A stretch of DNA of 64,000 bases from PALG01 sp964495885 (GTDB taxonomy: Bacteria; Bacteroidota; Bacteroidia; Flavobacteriales; Flavobacteriaceae): positions 124,001 through 188,000 of the forward strand of contig CAZBWO010000003.1 in the NCBI GenBank assembly GCA_964495885.1, in the 5' to 3' direction. Under the pieces are notes generated by a model. The model did no database searches. It was not told where the DNA came from and worked only from the letters and a program-made list of their open reading frames with translations. Below are positions 26,127-33,303 of the stretch, piece by piece. The translations under genes were made by a program, and so were the position numbers. The first letter of the stretch is position 1, and every line of letters starts with the position of its first letter.

Positions 26127-26252
26127 ATGAATAATCAAGCGTTGGAACACATTCCAAATTACAAGCAATCCAAAAGCAAGCAAAGTTTCTACGATAGGCA
26201 CCAACACTTAACGAGTGAAGAGCTATTAAGGAGGATGCTATATGTCATCTAA
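26127..26252 (+). CDS. Short ORF of 41 codons
   Basis: ATG at 26127, ending at 26252: MNNQALEHIPNYKQSKSKQS... It is polar and basic. It lies 15 nt after the small secreted protein gene and might be co-transcribed. No family or distinct start signal is seen, so coding status is uncertain. Confidence 0.25.
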   Translation: MNNQALEHIPNYKQSKSKQSFYDRHQHLTSEELLRRMLYVI

Positions 26253-26377
26253 AATAGCACTGCTGCAGTACGATTCTTTCGCACTTATTTTTTTGTTTGG
26301 GTGGTTAGTTCACGAAATAATTGATTGTCCTCTAATACAGTACTTTCTTTTCTTTTATTTCTGTTGCCATTGATTGA

Positions 26378-27226
26378 CTATATTTTTATTTGGTGGTTTA
26401 TGTTTTCTATGCTTTTAAAAACCTCATCGTAGTTTAATGTCTTATGGGTTTCCAGTATTTGATTGATGAGTCTGCTTTCTTCTTTTTTTTCCACCTCACT
26501 TGAAAGCACCTCCTTGATACTTTGTTTGGCATTTGGGTAGTTATTTAATAAGCGATTAATATGAATTCCCAATAAGACTGCTCCACCTTTCAATATGGTA
26601 TGATCATCGGGGTAGACTTCGTCATAAAACGCTAAGGATTCCTTTCGATAGATTTCCAAATAGTTCTGCAGAATAAAGGCAATATCATCCGCATCTTTAT
26701 TTGTTTTGTGATTTCGGTCCCTCCAAGCCACTATTTTTAAGAGCCCTATACCTGCCAAAGATGCAATTTGAATATCGATATCCTCATCAATACTTATCTT
26801 TAAGGACGCTTCATTTGCGGCAGAAAAACCAAGTATAGACATCGCGAAATCTTCATCTGGCGGCCAAAAGATTTTGTCGTCTTCCTTCATGATATTCCCA
26901 AAAGGCACGATATCTAAATCAAACGTTCCTAAATATTGGAAACGTTGTTTTCGGTTTGGGTCTTTAGTAAAATTAGGTAGTTGTATGATACCTTCTTCAA
27001 CTGTTTTGTATTGTTCCCAATCGTTGATGGTGACGGCAATATCCAAATCATATGTTAAACGCCCAGAACTTTCATCGTGCAACTCCATAATAATATCACG
27101 AGCTGTCGCCCCAATGACAAAAAAAGATATATTGGATGCCTTAAAATAGTCCGTTAACTCCTGGAGAATAGGCTTTAATAGCGGGTGGTTGAACTTTTTA
27201 CTGGATATGCTGTAACTCATTTTCAA
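26378..27226 (-). CDS. abiEii: AbiEii-like nucleotidyltransferase toxin
   Basis: 282 residues with a nucleotidyltransferase core: FFVIGATARDI near 36-46 (helix-turn with G(G/A)xA), then LTYDLDIAV near 57-65 carrying the catalytic DxD, and DLDIVPFG near 103-110. A later IGLLKIVAW...DADDIAF segment matches the AbiEii region that follows the core. Such toxins transfer nucleotides to tRNA or other RNA, giving phage-induced growth arrest. The start overlaps the end of the antitoxin gene by 29 nt, typical of a translationally coupled type IV toxin-antitoxin pair. Confidence 0.8.
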   Translation of the reverse strand: MKMSYSISSKKFNHPLLKPILQELTDYFKASNISFFVIGATARDIIMELHDESSGRLTYDLDIAVTINDWEQYKTVEEGIIQLPNFTKDPNRKQRFQYLGTFDLDIVPFGNIMKEDDKIFWPPDEDFAMSILGFSAANEASLKISIDEDIDIQIASLAGIGLLKIVAWRDRNHKTNKDADDIAFILQNYLEIYRKESLAFYDEVYPDDHTILKGGAVLLGIHINRLLNNYPNAKQSIKEVLSSEVEKKEESRLINQILETHKTLNYDEVFKSIENINHQIKI

Positions 27227-28202
27227 ATATTTGGTTCGCTATTTCCACGTTTCTACCATAACCGCTATTCATTAAATCGGTATAAATCAATAAGGCTGGT
27301 ACAGTGTTTTGGTTCAAGTTGTTATTTTGCCAAAACTTTTGGCGTACTTCTACATTACCTTTTTTATCAGGAACCAAATGCAATGTTTTTGCCAGTTCAG
27401 GCATTTCCAGATTGCTATAGATAGTAAATTCTTCCGGTTTTAAATTATTGGTGCAAATGGCTCCTGCAGGCTCACCACCCCAAAGGATTTCACTGCCAGT
27501 TTGGTTTAAAAGTATGTGACGCCAATTTTGAGCCATATTTGCATCAATAAACTTCATTCGGCTTCTTATAATTCGAGGTTTTAAAGCGGTATTGAACTCT
27601 ACTAACCAGCGTTCCAAGAGTTCTTCCTTGTTTTTAAGCACCCTTTTTTCTTTGGTTTTAATCAAATAGTTTAATTCTTCTAATTCTGCCATTACGTTAC
27701 TTACAGACCCCAGAGACACGCTAACTTTATGAGCAATTTCACGATACGAATCCTGTAAGTTTCTGGGTTCGCTTAACAGATGAAATATAATTTTAACTCC
27801 AGCTTCTTGAAAAGCTCTAGATTGATTTGTCTTATGCTTAACCCTTCTTTTCTGACCTTCTACATAAATTATGATATCACCTTTACTAATAAAAGCGTTT
27901 CCAGAAGTGTCTATATAATTCAAGTCTCTTTCCTTTAAGAGGCTTGCCCCTTCTTTTGAAATATAATCTGCAATAAATAGGATAGGTCGTTTGTTTATCC
28001 TTCTTAAATCTTCTAACTGTGACAATATTATGCCTTGATTAGATGCTCTCATGGCTGATTTTACTTCTACTACAAACTGTACGTTTTTGATGTTCAAAAT
28101 AGCATCATAATTAGCTTTTGATGTTTCAATGTCAATTGGAATATCAATTAATTTTTCAAGGTTAGTAACAGCTTCGTATATAAAATCCTGATTTCGATAC
28201 AT
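27198..28202 (-). CDS. abiEi: AbiEi-family antitoxin / repressor
   Basis: 334 residues, first gene of the pair. The N-terminal part (1-110) looks nuclease-like (FVVEVKSAM near 39, LNYIDTSGNAFI near 94-105), as in the longer AbiEi antitoxins. A winged helix-turn-helix follows (SYREIAHKVSVSLGSVSNVMAELEEL, about 151-176). The C-terminal half contains the WGGEPAGAICTNNLKPEEFTIY segment (near 238-259) shared by AbiEi proteins. These proteins repress their own promoter and neutralise the nucleotidyltransferase. Upstream lies a symmetrical set of four TGTTCA/TGAACA half-sites. Confidence 0.82.
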   Translation of the reverse strand: MYRNQDFIYEAVTNLEKLIDIPIDIETSKANYDAILNIKNVQFVVEVKSAMRASNQGIILSQLEDLRRINKRPILFIADYISKEGASLLKERDLNYIDTSGNAFISKGDIIIYVEGQKRRVKHKTNQSRAFQEAGVKIIFHLLSEPRNLQDSYREIAHKVSVSLGSVSNVMAELEELNYLIKTKEKRVLKNKEELLERWLVEFNTALKPRIIRSRMKFIDANMAQNWRHILLNQTGSEILWGGEPAGAICTNNLKPEEFTIYSNLEMPELAKTLHLVPDKKGNVEVRQKFWQNNNLNQNTVPALLIYTDLMNSGYGRNVEIANQIFENELQHIQ

Positions 28203-28209
28203 AGTCTTT

Positions 28210-28262
28210 TGTTCAGTATATTTAAGTGTTCAGTGACAATGAACATTCAAATATAATGAACA
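28210..28262 (-). promoter_or_regulatory. AbiE operator: nested TGTTCA/TGAACA inverted repeats
   Basis: Half-sites TGTTCA at 28210-28215 and 28227-28232, and TGAACA at 28240-28245 and 28257-28262. The two pairs are nested about one centre, and like half-sites are exactly 17 bp apart. The array begins 8 bp upstream of the antitoxin start codon, as expected for autorepression. Confidence 0.72.
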
Positions 28263-28341
28263 TTATTAAGTTTACAAAATCTATTTTGAGTTCTTCTTAG
28301 CAAGGAAAGTACCTAATCAACATAATGAAATAGCGTACTCT

Positions 28342-28428
28342 ATCCCTTTGAAGGAGGGATTGGGGGGACCGAGCGTTTAAAAAAGGTATGGTAACCCTTT
28401 TTAGCGAAGGGGCCAGCCTGCCGCGTTG
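28342..28428 (+). repeat. REP-like copy plus 58-bp dispersed repeat, copy 2
   Basis: A CCCTTTGAAGGAGGGATTGGGG hairpin copy (about 28342-28370) directly precedes the second copy of the 58-bp repeat (28371-28428), the same order as at 21389-21468. The rest of 28263-28552 has no gene, only heptad-like TCACTACTCAC runs. Confidence 0.7.
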
Positions 28429-28552
28429 GCAATAATTTCAACCTGCAACTTGTAACTTTCAACTTCTAACGTCTACCTTCTCCCCGTCCTGACTCTTGTC
28501 TCCTGTCTCCTGTTTCCAATAAAACCTGCAACTATTCACTACTCACTATTCA

Positions 28553-28840
28553 CTACTCACCATCATAACTAATCCGTTCCCGGATGCCTCCACTAGCCCG
28601 ATGAATGATCACATCGGCCTTTTTGCGCTTGGCGATGGTCTTGGCCTTGTTAATGGCGGTGCTTTGCTTACGGTGTTTGGAAGTAATACGTTTATTGCCC
28701 TCCCGCCGTACCGCCCACCCGTCTTCATAGGGCACTACATGTTGGTGCCAGGTTCGGGTGCGGGATTGCTCCCGCGACGCCTCAAAAATGGTTTTGATGA
28801 GTTCCAATAGGGTTTTGAGCCAGGAAGTTTTAGTAGTCAT
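28553..28840 (-). CDS. DUF2188 domain protein
   Basis: 95 residues. After about 30 residues of polar or helical leader comes a complete DUF2188 domain: HHVVP-type strand HQHVVPYEDGWAVRREGNKR (about 32-51), helix STAINKAKTIAKR (about 60-72), and a terminal strand-turn DVIIHRASGGIRERISY. DUF2188 proteins are small, basic and of unknown role, and occur frequently in accessory DNA. The gene is isolated among repeats. The family is clear, but the function is not. Confidence 0.8.
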   Translation of the reverse strand: MTTKTSWLKTLLELIKTIFEASREQSRTRTWHQHVVPYEDGWAVRREGNKRITSKHRKQSTAINKAKTIAKRKKADVIIHRASGGIRERISYDGE

Positions 28841-28854
28841 AGGGTAAAGGTATG

Positions 28855-29060
28855 TATTTTACGTTCATTTTCTTTTGCCTTCCCAAAAGAAAACGAACCA
28901 AAAGAAAAGGGAACTTCGCTGAGGAATTTTTTGCCGTTGGCAAAAACCGTTCGTTCCTTCGGCGTCGTCCCGAATATTCGGGACTCCTGAATCTCCTCAC
29001 TCACTTCACATATTCTGCACCGAAGGGTTGCCGTGCTTCGCACGGACTAAGGGTTGTTTC
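28855..29060. repeat. Structured dispersed repeat element
   Basis: A chain of hairpins: TTTTGCC/GGCAAAA around 28929-28945, the perfect palindrome GTCCCGAATATTCGGGAC (28967-28984), and CCGTGCTTCGCACGG near 29030-29044. A purine-rich AAAAGAAAACGAACCAAAAG leader precedes them. No real ORF is present. Similar elements are scattered in other flavobacterial genomes. Confidence 0.55.
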
Positions 29061-29084
29061 AAAGTACCCCGCCTTTTGACTTTT

Positions 29085-29329
29085 ACATTTTACATTTAAT
29101 ATTTTACATTCCCTAACTACTAACTCTTAACCCTTCACGTTTCACATTTTACGTCTCACGTCTCACGTCTAACTTCTCACGCTTCACATTTCCCCGTCCT
29201 GACTCGTGTTTCGTGTCTCGTGACTCATGCTTCTAATAACCAAATAACCAATAACAATAAATAATAAATAATAGTAAACTAACGTCTAACGTCTAACGTC
29301 TAACGCCTAACGTCTAACGTCTAACGTCT
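29085..29329. repeat. Degenerate and perfect heptamer repeats
   Basis: From about 29085 the sequence is a run of variants of TCACGTC/TAACTTC/TCACGCT heptads. It ends in seven tandem AACGTCT units (29281-29329, the fourth AACGCCT). The 28841-29508 gap holds only this and the structured element; no gene is seen. Confidence 0.8.
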
Positions 29330-29508
29330 TGCCCCTTGTTTCCGTTTGAAGCATCAACAACCATCTTTCCAAATCCAACTGCTGCATAGGGAGTAGTTGC
29401 TGTGGTAGCATTGTTAAAGTTTCAATGATGAGGCAGTGGCAGTGTTTTGGCATTGGATTATTTTGTAAATTAAGGAAAATTCTTACATAACCCTTAAATC
29501 TTTTACCT

Positions 29509-31698
29509 ATGAAAACAGTAACCATCAACGTTTTCTTGGCCTTGCTCACTATGGGTACGGTCATGGCCCAGGAGCTACGGCCCTTGGCAGAATTAGTGCA
29601 AACCGCTAGACAGCAGGGAACTGCATTCCAAACAGCATCCAATGTCTTTTCGGAAGTCTCCGGCGCTAACAAGTCGGCAGCAGCACGCGCGCTGGATCCA
29701 CAGGATCTTACGGTAGTACAGTATGATTACAATGCCCTACCGGAATCTCAGACCCTACAAATTAATGTTCCTTCCCCAGATGGACTGCTGTCCCTGGAAG
29801 TCGTGGAAATGCCAGAAACCTACATGGACTTTCGGGCGATGACCCACGATGGGGTGGAAGTGGTTCCAGATGATGCCCGTTATTTTAGGGGAATCATTCA
29901 AGGGGATCCCTACAGTTTGGTAGCCCTTACCTTTTTTGAGGATCGGGTCATGGGGATGGCTTCCAATGCACAGGGAAACTATGTCATTGGAAAAGACCCC
30001 AATTCTTCTTTGATGATGGTCTACAACGACTGGAAATTGAAGGAAACCCCTCAGTTTGTTTGTGATTATATTGAACCCGAAGAAGATATTCCATATACCC
30101 CGGAAGAGCTACAGGAACCCAACAGGCAAAGCGCTGGGAATTGTGTGAATATGCATTTCACAACAGAGTATGATATGTTCACCGAATTGGGGAGCAGCAA
30201 TGCCGTGGATAATTTTGTGCGGGGCTTCTTCCATCAAGTGGCCATCGTCTACTTTAATGACGGGATTGATGTAAACCTAAGCGCCCTTACCATTTGGACT
30301 TCCAATGATCCCTTTACCGCTACCAATACAGCAAGTTTATTGGACCAATATGAAAACAACACTGGTAATTTCAATGGGAACCTTTCCCAATTGCTCACCT
30401 TCCGAAATGTAGGAGGCGGTCGTGCCAATACCGATAAGCTCTGTAATTTTTTTCCAGATAACCGTAAGTCGGTTTCAGGAATCGATAATGATTTTGAAGG
30501 AGTACCACTTTATAGTTGGACGGTCAATGTAGTAGCACACGAGTTTGGGCATACCATTGGTTCCCGGCATACCCATGACTGTGTTTGGACGTGGTTGGGT
30601 TCGTCTGGTCAGGCTATTGATCACTGTGGAAGTTACTACGGATTTCTAATTGGGGAAGATTACGGCGGACAAGGATGTTTGGATACCAACAATCCGCGTT
30701 TGCCCAACCCCGGAACCGTCATGAGTTACTGCCATCTCATTACGTCTATTAATTTCAGTAACGGATTTCAAGGGCAGGTGGCCAATTTGCTGAACAACAA
30801 AGTAGACAATGCAAGTTGTTTGACCAATTGCAACTACCAATGTCCAGACCTATGTGATATTGATGCCCAGATTACGTCCATTAGCTGGTCTACGACTAGG
30901 GGAGACTGCAAGTATAAATTTATTGCAAAGAACCCCGAAAACCCTATGTGTATGAGTTCGTATGATTATGAATGGACCATTCAAGGGGTGTTGGGTGTAG
31001 TGAGTACTAGCCAAGAGTTTATTTATGACTTTTCCAATTTCGCTAACGGAACCTACAATGTAAACTTGGAGATATCGTATAATGGCGTATGTCTAGATAC
31101 AGCAGTCTACAGTCGGACCATCAATTGTGGAATTAATTCCAATCCTAGTTGTCCGTCTGCCAGTGGTCTTTACATTGGTGAAGCCGAACCCTGTATTGAT
31201 TATATGATTTCCTATCCGTATGCTTCGGGCGTTTCACAAATTGTATGGAAATACAACATTCATGGAGTGGCCGGGGAACAAACCATTATGACCACTACCG
31301 GTCCTGGACCGTATTCGGTACCTTTCTCTTTGCCAACTGGCCATAATTATGATAACCATTACCTGTGGGTACATGCAGATATTACCCTTACCAATGGCAA
31401 TACCTGCCGTAGGAGCAATAGTAAACTGTTAACCTGCCCAGGCGGTGGAGGCGGGGGCGGAAGCCGTGTACTATTAACCCCGAACCCTACTACGGGTGCC
31501 TTTTCCATTGAAAATCAAACCGAATGGGAGATTTCCAAAGTGATGATTAAGGATATATATGGAAATACGGTGGCTGTATACCACAGTGCCTTTGAGGTAC
31601 CCATGTATCTTTCCAGGCAAATGGCCGGACTTTACTTTGTGGAGGTGACGATGAACGAGGGTCCTACCATCATTAAAAAACTGATATTGGAACAGTAA
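29509..31698 (+). CDS. Secreted reprolysin-like zinc metalloprotease (T9SS)
   Basis: 729 residues. A signal peptide (to about 21) is followed by a propeptide-like region (about 22-200) and an M12-type catalytic domain with the zinc motif HEFGHTIGSRHTHDC (His344, Glu345, His348, His354 region) and a downstream methionine-turn candidate TVMSYCH near 402. A cysteine-rich part and a PKD-like module (about 445-540) come next. A glycine-rich hinge leads to a type A type IX secretion sorting domain (PNPTTGAFSIENQ... KKLILEQ, about 655-729). The enzyme is exported across the outer membrane and degrades extracellular protein. A strong terminator follows. Confidence 0.93.
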   Translation: MKTVTINVFLALLTMGTVMAQELRPLAELVQTARQQGTAFQTASNVFSEVSGANKSAAARALDPQDLTVVQYDYNALPESQTLQINVPSPDGLLSLEVVEMPETYMDFRAMTHDGVEVVPDDARYFRGIIQGDPYSLVALTFFEDRVMGMASNAQGNYVIGKDPNSSLMMVYNDWKLKETPQFVCDYIEPEEDIPYTPEELQEPNRQSAGNCVNMHFTTEYDMFTELGSSNAVDNFVRGFFHQVAIVYFNDGIDVNLSALTIWTSNDPFTATNTASLLDQYENNTGNFNGNLSQLLTFRNVGGGRANTDKLCNFFPDNRKSVSGIDNDFEGVPLYSWTVNVVAHEFGHTIGSRHTHDCVWTWLGSSGQAIDHCGSYYGFLIGEDYGGQGCLDTNNPRLPNPGTVMSYCHLITSINFSNGFQGQVANLLNNKVDNASCLTNCNYQCPDLCDIDAQITSISWSTTRGDCKYKFIAKNPENPMCMSSYDYEWTIQGVLGVVSTSQEFIYDFSNFANGTYNVNLEISYNGVCLDTAVYSRTINCGINSNPSCPSASGLYIGEAEPCIDYMISYPYASGVSQIVWKYNIHGVAGEQTIMTTTGPGPYSVPFSLPTGHNYDNHYLWVHADITLTNGNTCRRSNSKLLTCPGGGGGGGSRVLLTPNPTTGAFSIENQTEWEISKVMIKDIYGNTVAVYHSAFEVPMYLSRQMAGLYFVEVTMNEGPTIIKKLILEQ

Positions 31699-31720
31699 AC
31701 CCCAATTGCAGCATATACAA

Positions 31721-31749
31721 GCCCCGTCTGATGACGGGGTTTTGTTTTT
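31721..31749 (+). terminator. Rho-independent terminator after metalloprotease gene
   Basis: CCCCGTC-TGAT-GACGGGG stem-loop (31722-31739) followed by TTTTGTTTTT. Confidence 0.85.
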
Positions 31750-31788
31750 ATAGGGCGCCAGTATACCACATGATAATACGCCTAACTC

Positions 31789-32595
31789 TTAACGCTTCAA
31801 CTTTTTCAACAAGTCCTTGGCTTCTTCATAGCGGTAGTGCTTGGGGTCTGCAGTTACCGCTTCCAAAGCGGTGCGGGCTTCTGCCGTACGGCCTTCTTTA
31901 AGGTAGGCCAAGGCTTGGTACCAATAGCCCTTGTGAGCGTCCAGTGTAGGGCTTTGGGTGAGTTCCTTAAAAGTGGTGAGGGCTCCCTGGGTATCCCCCG
32001 TTTCCAATTGGGAGATCCCATAATACAGCCATAGGTTGGGATTTACGGCTTCGGAAGCAGTTACGAGTTCCTCTCCTAGGTGTAAGGAGGCTTCGTAATT
32101 CCCTGCCCGAAAGTCGCGCTCCAGTTGGGTTGCCTTGGCTTCCGAAGTAGTAGATTTCACCGAAAGCGACGGCAGTTCATCCCAACTATTGTATTGGGCA
32201 TAGGCGTCTGTAGGACTTACGCTTCCCGGTAGGAAAAGAAACAGCAACAAGGCGGCGGCAGCGGCAAGTCCGGCCACGGCTACCCAAGGCTTGCGCCAAA
32301 GGGGGGTTGGTGCCGCGGGTACTTGGTATCTGGCCTGGGCGGCTTGCAGCTGCTGGGCAAAATCCTGTACCTCCTCCCCACGGAATTTTCGTAAGGCCTC
32401 CGAAAGGGCTTCCTGATTTTGGGTAAGGGGCCAGTCCCCATCCTGCAAACGTTCGGCTTGTGTATAGGCGTCCACAAACTCCTGTAGTTCGGGCTGGGCG
32501 GCCAACTGTTGTTCAAAGGCGGTTCGTTGGGCTTCGGGTAGGGTGCCGTCTAGATAGGCCTGTAATGCTTCTAAGGGGAGGTCTTCCAATTTCAT
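31789..32595 (-). CDS. Membrane anti-sigma-like protein with TPR domain
   Basis: 268 residues. The N-terminal cytosolic part (1-95) has the LEAYLDGTL-type helix of anti-sigma factors (LQAYLDGTLPEAQRTAFEQQLAAQPEL). One TM helix (about 108-127) and a periplasmic C-terminal half with TPR-like helices (NLWLYYGISQLETGDTQGAL, GYWYQALAYLKEGRTAEARTAL) follow. Its gene begins 3 nt after the ECF sigma gene, so it is the likely membrane regulator of that sigma factor. The periplasmic TPRs could sense envelope state. It lacks an obvious zinc HxxxCxxC motif. Confidence 0.7.
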   Translation of the reverse strand: MKLEDLPLEALQAYLDGTLPEAQRTAFEQQLAAQPELQEFVDAYTQAERLQDGDWPLTQNQEALSEALRKFRGEEVQDFAQQLQAAQARYQVPAAPTPLWRKPWVAVAGLAAAAALLLFLFLPGSVSPTDAYAQYNSWDELPSLSVKSTTSEAKATQLERDFRAGNYEASLHLGEELVTASEAVNPNLWLYYGISQLETGDTQGALTTFKELTQSPTLDAHKGYWYQALAYLKEGRTAEARTALEAVTADPKHYRYEEAKDLLKKLKR

Positions 32596-32598
32596 AAT

Positions 32599-33150
32599 TT
32601 AATCTGTTAGGCGGCGGTACCGTGTATCTTTTTGTATGAGCTGTACCAGTCGCGCTTTGCATTTAAAGACCCGTTGCCGGGCCACCGTTTGGGAAGCGTA
32701 CCCAAATTGGGCAACAATGGCTTTGTAGGACATCCCTTCAAAAACCCGTTGCAAGATTTCACGGCAGGATTGGGAGAGGGATTTTAGTTTTTCCACAAAC
32801 AAATCATACTGTTCCTGTTCCACATAAAAGGCCGCTTGGTCTATGGCTTCACTTACAAGAGGACGATCGTCCAGTTTTGTTACCCTCTTTTTTGCATTTT
32901 CCCGCCGCCAGAGGTTTCGGCATACCGTAAATAGGTAGCTTTCAAAGGATTGAATTTCAAGGTTGCCCTCCTTCAATTTTACATACAGGGTGAGCAGGCT
33001 CTGCTGAAATACGTCTTCGGCATCACTTCGGCTTCCCCCATGCGACACAATATACCGCTCTACCATAGGAAAAGACTGGGTATATATGGTATCAAGTATG
33101 TGGGGCGCTCCCGCAAGGAAGTCCGCTATAAAACTGGGGTCGTTAGCCAT
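32599..33150 (-). CDS. ECF-type RNA polymerase sigma factor
   Basis: 183 residues with sigma-2 (DTIYTQSFPMVERYIVSHGGSRSDAEDVFQQSLL, about 17-50) and sigma-4 (SQSCREILQRVFEGMSYKAIVAQFGYASQTVARQRVFKCK, about 127-167) and no sigma-3, as in ECF sigma factors. It is transcribed divergently from the T9SS/S8/CHAT gene row, with only 153 bp between, so those genes are plausible targets. The downstream anti-sigma-like gene is probably its partner. Confidence 0.9.
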   Translation of the reverse strand: MANDPSFIADFLAGAPHILDTIYTQSFPMVERYIVSHGGSRSDAEDVFQQSLLTLYVKLKEGNLEIQSFESYLFTVCRNLWRRENAKKRVTKLDDRPLVSEAIDQAAFYVEQEQYDLFVEKLKSLSQSCREILQRVFEGMSYKAIVAQFGYASQTVARQRVFKCKARLVQLIQKDTRYRRLTD

Positions 33151-33303
33151 AAATCTTGTACTACTTCATACGGCAAACCAAAATAATTGAAAATAATGGG
33201 GTAACAAAATAGAAGTTCTCCCTCAGTAGTATAAAACCGGTTAATACGGCGGAATCCGAAAAGCCTGAAACAGAGTAGGAACCAACATACCAACTTTTAT
33301 ATT

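Noticed and set aside
28837..29043. Short ORF overlapping the structured element
   Set aside because: It is composed of repeat sequence with hairpins and no plausible protein features.
29281..29329. Tandem AACGTCT units as a CRISPR-like array
   Set aside because: Units are 7 bp without spacers, and no cas genes are nearby.
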